DNA of 64,000 nucleotides. Source: Maridesulfovibrio hydrothermalis AM13 = DSM 14728. Lineage in GTDB: Bacteria; Desulfobacterota; Desulfovibrionia; Desulfovibrionales; Desulfovibrionaceae. The stretch's first letter is position 1; the number at the start of each line of letters is the position of its first letter. The DNA is taken from NCBI RefSeq assembly GCF_000331025.1, contig NC_020055.1, positions 3,381,370 through 3,445,369 on the forward strand, written 5' to 3'. The translations under genes and the position numbers were made by a program. The notes below the pieces were generated by a model. The model worked only from the letters and a program-made list of their open reading frames with translations, was not told where the DNA came from and did no database searches. Of this stretch, positions 49,713 through 58,278 are shown in pieces.

Positions 49713-51485
49713 ATGGTTTCCACATACAGACAGCATAAAAGAGAGCCTATTGAACCCTCAGTTAATCCGAGGGTTCAATACGTTTTGCTGATGTCCTTTT
49801 CTGTTGCTATCGGCGTCGCTGCCGCCTTGGGAGCATTTTTCTTTCGCTGGCTTACCGAACTCTTCCAAACAACGTTCTGGCGCAGCGGGCACAATTTTCT
49901 GGATAGCGTTGCCAACTCTGAATGGTGGCTGGTTCTCTTCCTGCCATGTGCGGGAGGCCTCATAGCCGGAGTTATCATAACCCGCTGGGCCCCTGAAGCC
50001 AAAGGACCGGGTGTCCCTGAAGTCATTAAAGCCATTGCTGTGCGCGGCGGAGTCATCCGGCACCGGATTACTTTTCTAAAAGCTCTGGTTACAAGTATTC
50101 TGATAGGATGCGGAGCCTCGGTCGGTCGCGAAGGACCTGTGGTACAGATAGGTGCTTCACTGGGGTCATCTGCCGCCCGCATATTCAGGCTGGACAAATC
50201 CATGCTCCCGGTATGCGTTGCAGCCGGGGCTGCTGCCGGAATTTCAGCCACCTTCAACGCCCCGCTGACCGGAACCCTTTTTGCCATTGAGATTTTGCTG
50301 TTGGACACTGCCATGTCCTATGTCAGTCATATCATCGTGGCCTCAGTTACAGCATCTGCTCTTTCCAAAATTTTCTGGGGCGACTTTCCTACCTTCGATG
50401 CTCCTAAGTTTCTTTTCAACAATTTTGACGAGCTGATCATTTTCTTTATTTTAGGAATCCTTGCCGGTCTGATCTCCATCGCTTTTGTTAAAATGATTCA
50501 GTTGATGGAAAATATTTTTGATAAGATTCCAGTGCAGGACTGGATCAAACCCGGGCTTGGTGGTCTGCTGCTTGGGCTTATTGCGCTGAAAGTGCCCGGC
50601 ATACTCGGAGTCGGTTACGAAGCGGTAAACATGGGTCTCACCGGAATTCTGCCCCTTGACCTTGCCATTATTCTTTTAGTTGCCAAGATGGTAGCCACAT
50701 CCCTATGTATAGGATCAGGCATGAGCGGAGGTATTTTCGCCCCCTCACTGATGCTGGGAGCAACTCTGGGTATTTCAGTCAGCTCCACTATTAACATGTT
50801 CTTTCCTGAGCTTGCTTTAACCCACAGTCAATACGCTCTGGTAGGCATGGGAACGGTAGTGGCCGGAACTACCCTTGCGCCTATTACGGCAGTGCTGACC
50901 GTTTTTGAACTGACTTATTCATATAAGATAATACTACCCATGATGGTCGGCTGCATAACCAGCGCGCTGGTAGTGAGACTGTTAAACGGATACTCGGTCT
51001 ATGAGGCTAAGCTGCTGCGACAAGGCGTTAACATAGTGAGAGGGCATGACGAATCGGTACTGGTCAATGTGTCCGTCAGCGAGGTCATGGAGACTGAATA
51101 TGACTACCTGCGCACCACAGACAGCCTGAACAAAGCCGCTGATATGGTCATTGACTGCCCTTTCCCGCATTTTCCGGTATTAGATGAAGAGGGCAGGCTT
51201 GCGGGAATTCTGACTTTACGGGATATGCGCGCTTATTTGCGGGACACCCACGATCTAAAAGGATTTCCTCTGATCGTTGATTCACTAATGGTACGGACGG
51301 TTGTTTCAGTGCAGGTAAATTCCAATTTGAAAGAAACCCTTATGCTTTTTGAAAAGACTGGAGTTTCCTTTGTGCCCGTAACCGATGCAGACAATAAAGT
51401 TGCCGGAATCATCAAATCCCTTGATGCGTTTAATATTTACCGCGAAAGAAGAAACAAGAACAGAATTCTATCAGCTTCAATTTAA
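49713..51485 (+). CDS. ClC-family chloride channel with C-terminal CBS pair
   Basis: 590 residues. The membrane part (about 20-440) has the selectivity motifs GPGVP (99-102), GREGP with the gating Glu140, and GGIFAPSLMLGA. NAPLTGTLFAIEILL aligns with the NAPLAGILFIIEEM segment of Escherichia coli ClC, and the proton-transfer glutamate (Glu203 there) is Ile194 here, as in ClC channels rather than H+/Cl- exchangers (inference). Two CBS domains follow (about 460-590: VMETEYDYL..., LMVRTVVSVQV...). The ribosome site is weak, so translation may depend on cheV upstream. Confidence 0.93.
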   Translation: MVSTYRQHKREPIEPSVNPRVQYVLLMSFSVAIGVAAALGAFFFRWLTELFQTTFWRSGHNFLDSVANSEWWLVLFLPCAGGLIAGVIITRWAPEAKGPGVPEVIKAIAVRGGVIRHRITFLKALVTSILIGCGASVGREGPVVQIGASLGSSAARIFRLDKSMLPVCVAAGAAAGISATFNAPLTGTLFAIEILLLDTAMSYVSHIIVASVTASALSKIFWGDFPTFDAPKFLFNNFDELIIFFILGILAGLISIAFVKMIQLMENIFDKIPVQDWIKPGLGGLLLGLIALKVPGILGVGYEAVNMGLTGILPLDLAIILLVAKMVATSLCIGSGMSGGIFAPSLMLGATLGISVSSTINMFFPELALTHSQYALVGMGTVVAGTTLAPITAVLTVFELTYSYKIILPMMVGCITSALVVRLLNGYSVYEAKLLRQGVNIVRGHDESVLVNVSVSEVMETEYDYLRTTDSLNKAADMVIDCPFPHFPVLDEEGRLAGILTLRDMRAYLRDTHDLKGFPLIVDSLMVRTVVSVQVNSNLKETLMLFEKTGVSFVPVTDADNKVAGIIKSLDAFNIYRERRNKNRILSASI

Positions 51486-51587
51486 GTTTATTTAGAACAA
51501 ATATCCGTCTGCCCCAGCCCCCATTTATCACCTTGGTGTAAATCTTCTCAAATTCAATTATCGTTACCAACCAACTTAAAATGCTCA

Positions 51588-51620
51588 TAAAAAAAGCTCC
51601 CCTTAATATTTAAGAGGAGC
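51588..51620 (-). terminator. Terminator after hypE
   Basis: Minus-strand stem GCTCC...GGAGC with an inner CTTAA/TTAAG part, then a T-run of seven. It ends hypD-hypE about 30 bp after the hypE stop. Confidence 0.8.
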
Positions 51621-51650
51621 ATATATGAATTTCAAAAATGGACTATATGA

Positions 51651-52658
51651 TTAACAGATTCGCGGCAGCTGTTCGCCTTCCAGCATGTTAAGCAGTCTTC
51701 TTCCGCCGAGAGGAGTCACTAAGATCACCTTACCCGGATTGGCATCAGTGATTGTTCCCACCTGACAGGCATCACGTCCCAGTTCGTCTGCACGCATGAT
51801 TTCAAGAGCCTGCTCGGCATATTCCTGAGGCAGAATACACAAAAATTTACCTTCGTTAGCAAGATAGAGCGGATCAAGCCCCAAAAAGGAGCACCCGCCG
51901 GCAACTTCGGCTTTGATCGGAATATTCGACTCCTCAAGCTCACAACAAACATTTGAAGAAACTGTAATCTCGTTGAGAGTTGTGGCAAGACCGCCGCGTG
52001 TGGGGTCACGCAGCACGTGAACATCAGGGATTTCCTGCACCAGCTTAACCAGCAGGTGATTCAGCGCAGCACTGTCACTTTGTACATTGGACTCAAGAGA
52101 AAGACCTTCACGGGTTCCCAGAATAGTCAGCCCGTGGTCACCAATTGTTCCGCTCACCAGAACAGCATCACCGACTGCGGCACGATCTCCACTTGGAGCA
52201 GGGTCAGCAATGATCTCTCCCACTCCGGTAGTATTGATAAAAATCTTATCCACCATGCCTTTAGGGACAACCTTAGTATCGCCGGTAACGATATTAACCC
52301 CTGCCTCTTTGCATGCCTCGCCCATGGATTTAACGATCCTTTCAAGATCATCCATAGGCAGTCCCTCTTCTATAATATAAGCACAAGTCAGATATCTCGG
52401 TATTGCGCCCAGCATTGCCACATCATTGACCGTGCCGTGCACAGCCAGAGAACCTATATCCCCACCGGGGAAAAAAATCGGGTCCACGGTAAAGCTGTCA
52501 GTGCTCATGGAAATAGTGCCGTTCAGCTTTAAGGCCGCAGCGTCATTTAATCTTTCCAGTTCAGGATTGGCAAAATATTTTACAAAGAGTTCAGAAATAA
52601 GACGCTGTGAAGCTCTTCCGCCGGAGCCGTAATCAAGTAAAACTTTATCTGAGGACAT
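51651..52658 (-). CDS. hypE: Hydrogenase maturation protein HypE
   Basis: 335 residues, AIR-synthase-like fold. It dehydrates the carbamoyl group on its C-terminal cysteine to a thiocyanate, donating CN to the [NiFe] centre. The required terminal Cys335 (LPRIC) is present. GSGGRASQRLISELF, STDSFTVDPIFFPGGDIGSLAVHGTVNDVAMLGA and DPTRGGLATTLNEI are diagnostic. It starts 1 bp after hypD ends. hypA, B, C and F are not here. Confidence 0.97.
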   Translation of the reverse strand: MSSDKVLLDYGSGGRASQRLISELFVKYFANPELERLNDAAALKLNGTISMSTDSFTVDPIFFPGGDIGSLAVHGTVNDVAMLGAIPRYLTCAYIIEEGLPMDDLERIVKSMGEACKEAGVNIVTGDTKVVPKGMVDKIFINTTGVGEIIADPAPSGDRAAVGDAVLVSGTIGDHGLTILGTREGLSLESNVQSDSAALNHLLVKLVQEIPDVHVLRDPTRGGLATTLNEITVSSNVCCELEESNIPIKAEVAGGCSFLGLDPLYLANEGKFLCILPQEYAEQALEIMRADELGRDACQVGTITDANPGKVILVTPLGGRRLLNMLEGEQLPRIC

Positions 52659-52659
52659 A

Positions 52660-53754
52660 TTAATCTACTTTGTATTTGAAGTATGCGGCGCAACTGCCTT
52701 CGGTTGAAACCATGCAGGGACCGATCGGTTTTGCAGGAGTACAAGCCTTGCCGAACAGTGGACACTGTTCCGGAGTCATTTTACCTTTGAGCACATCCCC
52801 GCACTTGCAGCCGGGAAGGGGCGGACATTCGCCAATATCAAGATCAAAAACTTTTTTCGCATCAAATTCGGCAAATTCTTCGCGGAACTCAAGCCCGCTG
52901 TCCGGAATCATTCCGATACCACGCCAGAGAGCATCAGATGTTTCAAAAACCTGATACATAACCTCTACAGCTTTAACGTTACCACTTTCCGAAACAGCAC
53001 GCTGATACTGATTGATAGTCTTAGGATGCTCTTCTTTAGAAGCACGGACCATGTGCAGCAAAGCCTGCAAAATATCAACTGGATCAAACCCGGTCACTAC
53101 AGCTGGCTTGCCATACTTTTCACCAATAAAATCATATGGATGCACCCCGATCACCGTGGAGACATGCCCGGGAAGAATAAAGCCGTCAATTTTAGTTTCC
53201 GGATCAGAAATCAGTACATCCAACGCAGGAGGGACCAGTTTATGAAACGAAAGCACCTTGAAATTTTTAAGACCTTCCTGCTTAGCCATGAGTACGGTTG
53301 CAGCAATGGTAGGTGCTGTGGTCTCAAAACCAACGCCGAGAAAAACAATTGTTTTATCAGGATTCTTTCTAGCCAGCTCCAGAGAATCAAAAGGAGAATA
53401 AATAATTTCTACTTTTGCTCCTTCAGCCTGCGCATTTTTCAAGCAGTGTCCCTTGTCGCCGGGAACTTTGATCAAATCGCCGAAGGTGGCAATAATCACA
53501 CCTTCTTTACCAGCCAGATCCAGAAAAGCATTAACTTCGGATTCGTGAGTAACACAAACAGGACATCCGGGACCGCTCAAATGAATAACTTCATCCGGTA
53601 AAACCGAATGAAGTCCACTTCTGAAAATTGCAACTGTATGAGTCCCGCAGACTTCCATAAACCGGATATCCCCATCCAGCTCGGCCCGCAAACAGTCCAG
53701 CAGCTCTTTACAGATTTCAGGATCTTTAAACTTCTCTAAAATATCAAGCGACAA
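52660..53754 (-). CDS. hypD: Hydrogenase maturation protein HypD
   Basis: 364 residues, iron-sulfur scaffold on which Fe(CN)2CO is built with HypC. FMEVCGTHTVAIFRSG (catalytic Cys), LSGPGCPVCVT, FLGVGFETTAPT and the 4Fe-4S region CPPLPGCKCGDVL ... CPLFGKACTP ... GPCMVSTEGSCAAYFKY are all present. No hypC is adjacent upstream. The gene implies [NiFe] hydrogenases elsewhere in the genome. Confidence 0.97.
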   Translation of the reverse strand: MSLDILEKFKDPEICKELLDCLRAELDGDIRFMEVCGTHTVAIFRSGLHSVLPDEVIHLSGPGCPVCVTHESEVNAFLDLAGKEGVIIATFGDLIKVPGDKGHCLKNAQAEGAKVEIIYSPFDSLELARKNPDKTIVFLGVGFETTAPTIAATVLMAKQEGLKNFKVLSFHKLVPPALDVLISDPETKIDGFILPGHVSTVIGVHPYDFIGEKYGKPAVVTGFDPVDILQALLHMVRASKEEHPKTINQYQRAVSESGNVKAVEVMYQVFETSDALWRGIGMIPDSGLEFREEFAEFDAKKVFDLDIGECPPLPGCKCGDVLKGKMTPEQCPLFGKACTPAKPIGPCMVSTEGSCAAYFKYKVD

Positions 53755-54060
53755 GGCGCACCCCCAGTCTTAACGTTATCCGGTACTGATCCATACCTCT
53801 TACTTCAAAGATGTAACACCCGGCAGCAATGCCTTTCCTGTGGTGTTCATCACCCAGCAGTTACCTAAAGTTATTTGCATCCAAGTCAAATATAACCTTA
53901 TTTTTCTAACATCTTTTGTTCTCATTATACCCAATTACGCCCGGTAACAACCCTGTAGCAGGGTATATTTTAAGTACATAAAAAAAAGGCCCGGCCAAAA
54001 CAGCAGAGCCTTTGAAATCCTTAAACTTCAAAAGATAGGTAGAACAAAAAAACTCAAAAA
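53755..54060. other. Intergenic region upstream of hypD
   Basis: 306 bp, no gene seen and no hypC. It contains a small CCCTG-TAG-CAGGG hairpin (53951-53963) and the terminator of the response-regulator gene at its right end. A TTGACT near 53883-53888 (minus strand) lacks a clear -10. Confidence 0.5.
53980..54013 (-). terminator. Terminator after the response-regulator gene
   Basis: AAAGGC and GCCTTT stem with a long loop and a run of T residues on the minus strand, about 50 bp after the stop codon. Confidence 0.55.
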
Positions 54061-54426
54061 TTATTTCAAGCAGCGTTTGATAACTTCGTCAAATTCTGCT
54101 TTATCAATAGGTTTAGGTAAAAAGTATGTTGCTCCCAGAGCCAGCAAATTTGAAATATCAGAAACCCCTACAACGGCCGACATAATCACTATAGGCATAT
54201 CCATAAACTGGGAATCACCTCTTAAGGTTTGCACCAGCTGGCGGCCATCCATTTCAGGCATCATAATATCAGTAACCAGAATATCAAAATCATTCTCGGC
54301 CTTTAATGCTTCATAAGCATGCTTACCATGAGGACTTACAAAAGGCATATGCCCAAGATCACTCACAAATCTGGCCGCTAATTTCTGGGAGATTTTATCG
54401 TCCTCTGCAATCAATACTTTATACAT
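54061..54426 (-). CDS. Single-domain response regulator (CheY-like)
   Basis: 121 residues, receiver domain only. Acidic pair Asp9/Asp10, phosphoacceptor Asp53 in VTDIMMPEMDG, and a KPID lysine near residue 105. There is no output domain, so it should act by protein contact. Position between hypD and the second cheV suggests chemotaxis or another phosphorelay, but no partner kinase is adjacent. It ends in its own terminator. Confidence 0.93.
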   Translation of the reverse strand: MYKVLIAEDDKISQKLAARFVSDLGHMPFVSPHGKHAYEALKAENDFDILVTDIMMPEMDGRQLVQTLRGDSQFMDMPIVIMSAVVGVSDISNLLALGATYFLPKPIDKAEFDEVIKRCLK

Positions 54427-54603
54427 TGCTCACCTACCTTTCTTTATTCATTAAATTAATAAACCAAACAATTAAATTTTGTAAAGCCAATAATAAGTTT
54501 TAAGGCCAAGCCAATATTTATGGACCTGCAAAATTGATTATAGTAACATCTCATAAATAAGATCATACAAACAATCTAACATCACCGATCAGGAGCTGCT
54601 GTT

Positions 54604-55554
54604 ATGGCAAAAACTGATATTCTGCTTGAAACCGGGACCAACGAGCTTGAAATCCTGGAGTTTTATATAGACCTGCCAGAATCAGAAGCAGGTCCCGCTG
54701 AAAGATGTCATTTCGGGGTAAACGTTGCCAAAGTCATGCAGGTTATCGAAAGCCCTCAGCTGAAACACCCGGAATCCGCTGAACACCCCTGTTTCATGGG
54801 CACAATCCCGCTTAGAAACCATATCCTTCCAGTATTGGACCTTGCAGTATGGCTGGGTCTGGAAAGAAAAGAAAACAAATATGATATAGTAATTGTGACC
54901 GAGTTCAGTCAGACTATTTCCGGCTTTCAGGTCAGCGGAGTTACTGAAATCCACCGCGTGGGCTGGCAGCAGGTTCTCTCCCCGGACAGGTTTATGAGCA
55001 GCCTTGACGACAGTTGTATAGTCGGCATAGTTGAACGAGAAGATCGCTTCATCCAGCTTCTGGATCTGGAATCTATTCTTGCCGACCTTGACCCGACTCT
55101 TGGCGGAGACCTCGAAGCACCTTCCATTGTCGCATCTGAAGCATACATGGCACTTGTCTGCGATGACTCCCCTACAATCCGGGCTATGCTTGAAAAAAGT
55201 CTCGACGGCGCAAATTTCAGGCATACAATTGTCCGCAACGGTCAGGAGGCACAAGATACTCTCAAAAATATCAAGCAAATTGCTCAGCAGGAAAACAGAC
55301 CGGTCAAAGACTTCGTAGAAATAGTCATATCAGATATTGAAATGCCTTTAATGGATGGATTCAGTCTTACCAAATGGATAAGACAGGACGATGCCCTGAA
55401 AGACCTTCCGGTAATTCTATACTCCTCTATCATCACCAAAGAGCTTAAGCATAAGGGAGAATCCGTAGGTGCTGACGATCAGGTATCCAAACCCGACCTC
55501 AACCTTATTCCGGGAAAAGCTATAGACTTGATTGAAAATAGAAAATCTCAATAA
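54604..55554 (+). CDS. cheV: Chemotaxis coupling protein CheV (second paralogue)
   Basis: 316 residues, same architecture as the gene at 48739. CheW domain (GVNVAKVMQVIESPQ, MGTIPLRNHILPVLDLAVWL), then a receiver with Asp187/Asp188 and phosphoacceptor Asp244 in IVISDIEMPLMDG. Both share the opening TDILLE-x-GTNELEI and the ending KGESVGADDQ-x-SKP. AGGAG lies nine bases before the ATG. The different CheW surfaces may allow different receptors. A terminator follows. Confidence 0.94.
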   Translation: MAKTDILLETGTNELEILEFYIDLPESEAGPAERCHFGVNVAKVMQVIESPQLKHPESAEHPCFMGTIPLRNHILPVLDLAVWLGLERKENKYDIVIVTEFSQTISGFQVSGVTEIHRVGWQQVLSPDRFMSSLDDSCIVGIVEREDRFIQLLDLESILADLDPTLGGDLEAPSIVASEAYMALVCDDSPTIRAMLEKSLDGANFRHTIVRNGQEAQDTLKNIKQIAQQENRPVKDFVEIVISDIEMPLMDGFSLTKWIRQDDALKDLPVILYSSIITKELKHKGESVGADDQVSKPDLNLIPGKAIDLIENRKSQ

Positions 55555-55578
55555 TATTTTCTAAATGCTTCACAAGAG

Positions 55579-55617
55579 AAAGGGACCGTTGCTCAAGAGT
55601 ACCGGTCCCTTTTTTTC
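55579..55617 (+). terminator. Terminator after the second cheV
   Basis: Stem AGGGACCG with CGGTCCCT (55581-55588 and 55603-55610), 14-nt loop, then seven T residues. Confidence 0.88.
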
Positions 55618-55738
55618 TTGCGCAGATTTAATCTCCAACATATCTTCCCCTCCCTGAACAAGTGCTTATTTATTAAGCAGCGAAATAAACAAAAAAGCAT
55701 TAAACAGATACGATCCGGTTCTGTAAAGGAGCATTAAT

Positions 55739-56065
55739 ATGGAAGACGTACGAGTATACGGTGATGTTCACGGCCTGCCTCAAAAAGACTTTGAAGAAAT
55801 CGAAATGGAACTCCCCTTCACCAAAATAGTCTACAAAGACACTGTTCTTAATGTGGATTACGAAGGGCATTACATTGATATAGACGATTTTCTGGACGAA
55901 CTTGTAAAAAGGCTTCCTGCAAGCGGCTGGGCAAAAGTGGATTTCATCGACCATGTAGACTGGCAGCTAACCCGTCATGAAATAATCGATGGCAAACTAA
56001 CATCTCGCATTGTTAACGTAGACGCCGTCCTCGAACCTACAAAAAATGAAGCTGGACAGCGGTAA
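55739..56065 (+). CDS. Small acidic protein, function unknown
   Basis: 108 residues; AAGGAG lies before the ATG. It opens EDVRVYGDVHGLPQKDFEEIEMEL and is rich in Asp and Glu, with no cysteine cluster, signal peptide or membrane segment. VDYEGHYIDIDDFLDELVKRLPASGWAKVDFIDHVDWQLTRHEI looks like a compact alpha/beta fold. I do not recognise a family. It stands alone between two terminators, so it is probably its own transcription unit. Confidence 0.8.
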   Translation: MEDVRVYGDVHGLPQKDFEEIEMELPFTKIVYKDTVLNVDYEGHYIDIDDFLDELVKRLPASGWAKVDFIDHVDWQLTRHEIIDGKLTSRIVNVDAVLEPTKNEAGQR

Positions 56066-56102
56066 AATATTCAAAATTCCCAACTATTAAAATTCTCTAC
56101 AG

Positions 56103-56141
56103 AAAAGCCCCGCCTGTTTTAAACAGACGGGGCTTTCTTTT
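56103..56141. terminator. Bidirectional terminator between the 108-residue protein and the cold-shock gene
   Basis: AAAGCCCCG and CGGGGCTTT with an inner CTGTT/AACAG stem (56104-56136), and T-rich flanks on both strands. Confidence 0.88.
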
Positions 56142-56162
56142 GAAATTTTAAAAATATGCTGA

Positions 56163-56372
56163 TCAGTAGGTTATAATTCTTACTGAAGCTGCTTTCGGTG
56201 CAGTGTCCTCATCAAGGATTTCAAAGACAACCTTCTCCCCTTCACTAAGGGTTTTGAATCCATCCCTGATTACCTCGGAATAGTGCACATAGATATCACG
56301 TCCGGCTTCATCAACGATGAATCCGAACCCCCGTATATCATTAAACCAGCTGACAACTCCTTTTGAACTCAT
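56163..56372 (-). CDS. Cold-shock-like (CSD) nucleic-acid-binding protein
   Basis: 69 residues, one cold-shock domain. KGVVSWFNDIRGFGFI carries RNP1 (GFGFI) and IYVHYSEV is the RNP2-like strand, with Tyr where Phe is usual. Likely an RNA chaperone; whether it is cold-induced cannot be told. It lies 180 bp upstream, on the same strand, of the hflX stop side, with its own terminator. Confidence 0.88.
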   Translation of the reverse strand: MSSKGVVSWFNDIRGFGFIVDEAGRDIYVHYSEVIRDGFKTLSEGEKVVFEILDEDTAPKAASVRIITY

Positions 56373-56552
56373 ATAATCCCCGACAGTCGGATCAAAAACA
56401 GTTTAATTACCAACACACAAATTTGCGAATCATGAAGAGGATTCTGCTTTACCGAGACTCCAAAGTGGCAACTCAATTTTCATGCCGCTCTGCAATTAAT
56501 GCTTACATAACACGAAACGCCAAAAAACCGAACCCATAACAGGCCTGAATTA

Positions 56553-58151
56553 CTACCTGTGCCGCGTAACAGCTTTATCAATCTCTTCTAAAATAACTTC
56601 CACCAGACTGCTGAGAGATCTTCGGGTAATTGCGCTTGCCGGAATTCCATGCGGATAAGTATTACTCACAAGCTCCCGCTCCTCCTCATTAAGCTGATCC
56701 CACTTATTGAGAACTAAAATCTCAGTAACCCCCTGCAATTCCATATCCTCAATAATCTTCTGCACCGCTTCAATCTGCTCACCGACTTCAGGATGGGAAA
56801 CATCCGCCACATGCAAAAGCACATCTGCCGCTTCAAGTTCCTCAAGAGTAGCCCGGAAAGCCTCTTTAAGTTCTTTGGGAAGCTGACGGATAAAGCCAAC
56901 AGTATCGGTCAAAATAAGTTCCTGATCACTTGGAAAACGAATTCGTCTGCTGGTGGGATCAAGGGTAGCGAAAAGTTTATTTTCAGCCAGAACACCACTG
57001 TTGGTAAGTGTATTGAGCAGTGTTGATTTTCCTGCATTAGTATAGCCGACCAAAGAGACAACAGGAACTCCGGCACGCGCACGGCGATCTCTCGTAAACC
57101 CTCGCTGCCTGCTGACCTTCTTAAGCTCATTGCCTAGCTTGGTAAGCTTATCTTTGATACGGCGGCGGTCGACTTCAAGCTTGGTTTCACCGGGACCGCG
57201 GCCGCCTATACCACCCATCAGACGGGACAAAGCTCTGTTTTTACCGACCAGACGGGGCATGGTATATTTCAGCTGCGCCATTTCCACCTGTAATTTACCT
57301 GCCTTGGTCGTGGCATGCTGGGCAAAAATATCTAAAATAAGCTGAGTGCGATCAAGAATTTTGCGTTCGGTAAGTTTAGCAAGGTTACGCATCTGGCCGG
57401 CAGAAAGTTCCTGATCAAATAGAATTACTTCGGCATCAGCCTGCAGGGCCAGAACTTCAAGCTCTGCAAGCTTACCTTTACCCATAATAAATTTAGGATT
57501 TACTTTACGGATGCGCTGAATCAATCGCCCTTCTACTTTCAGTCCTGCGGTCTCAGCAAGGTCTTCCAGTTCATCAAGGGAGCGTTCCTGCACAGACTTG
57601 GGAGCCTGAGAAACACTTACTACAATGGCCCGCTCACGTTTGTCAGTTGTATCACGGGTACGGTCAGCTCTGCGAAATTCGTCTTCAAGGGCTTTAATCT
57701 GCGCAGGCAGATCAATATCTGCTCTATCCCACCGTACAGGTGGAAGCTGCTCATAGGGCTTTGCCCCTGACTCAGGAGGAAGAAGATAGGCGTATTGCAC
57801 AAAATCAGGTTCACCGTGCGGATTAGATGCAACCACGGTAACACTGTCCAGCCGCAAAAAGACCATATCCATGAGGTCTTCCTCGGATAGATTTTCTCCG
57901 GAAATATGGGTGTGCAGAAGTCTCAGACCGCGCAACCGCCCTTCGGACTGTCGTGCTCTGGGCAGTTCAGGAATATAAATTGATGAAGGATCACCGACCA
58001 GAATCATTTCCGGCCTTCCCTGCCTGTCAACCAGAAGTCCTATCTGACGACCGATTTCATGACTGAGTAAAGCAAGCTCGCGAGCCTGTTCATTTGAAAA
58101 GCCGCAAGGTTCACTATAACGACGGTCCGCCAGGCGATTGATCCTTTTCAC
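56553..58151 (-). CDS. hflX: Ribosome-associated GTPase HflX (start uncertain)
   Basis: 532 residues from the GTG at 58151. Large N-terminal region, then the HflX domain (VNPKFIMGKGKLAEL, LFDQELSAGQMRNL, LDRTQLILDIFAQHA, GGIGGRGPGETKLEVDRRRI), a coiled linker and a G domain with P-loop GYTNAGKST (369-377), DTVGFIRQLP and NKWD. It rescues or splits stalled ribosomes. The GTG has no ribosome site. The open frame continues upstream through KAKGNTQGLKPSE, which looks like real HflX N-terminus, but contains no ATG, GTG or TTG. A terminator lies about 90 bp upstream. Confidence 0.93.
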   Translation of the reverse strand: MKRINRLADRRYSEPCGFSNEQARELALLSHEIGRQIGLLVDRQGRPEMILVGDPSSIYIPELPRARQSEGRLRGLRLLHTHISGENLSEEDLMDMVFLRLDSVTVVASNPHGEPDFVQYAYLLPPESGAKPYEQLPPVRWDRADIDLPAQIKALEDEFRRADRTRDTTDKRERAIVVSVSQAPKSVQERSLDELEDLAETAGLKVEGRLIQRIRKVNPKFIMGKGKLAELEVLALQADAEVILFDQELSAGQMRNLAKLTERKILDRTQLILDIFAQHATTKAGKLQVEMAQLKYTMPRLVGKNRALSRLMGGIGGRGPGETKLEVDRRRIKDKLTKLGNELKKVSRQRGFTRDRRARAGVPVVSLVGYTNAGKSTLLNTLTNSGVLAENKLFATLDPTSRRIRFPSDQELILTDTVGFIRQLPKELKEAFRATLEELEAADVLLHVADVSHPEVGEQIEAVQKIIEDMELQGVTEILVLNKWDQLNEEERELVSNTYPHGIPASAITRRSLSSLVEVILEEIDKAVTRHR

Positions 58152-58233
58152 TTCACTGGGCTTAAGCCCCTGAGTGTTTCCTTTTGCTTTGAGAGCTATG
58201 GCTGAATCTTCCTTTATCCACGAGGGATATTTA

Positions 58234-58268
58234 AAATTAAAATGGGGCGCCAGAAAACTGACACCCCA
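58234..58268 (-). terminator. Terminator after the IMP cyclohydrolase gene
   Basis: Minus-strand stem TGGGGT-GTCAG with CTGGC-GCCCCA (G-U pairs allowed), TTTT loop, followed by a TTTTAATTTT tract. It isolates hflX from the upstream gene. Confidence 0.75.
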
Positions 58269-58278
58269 TAAAAACTAC

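Noticed and set aside
53755-54060. A hypC gene expected next to hypD
   Set aside because: No frame of about 75-90 residues with the MC-x-x-PG start is present.
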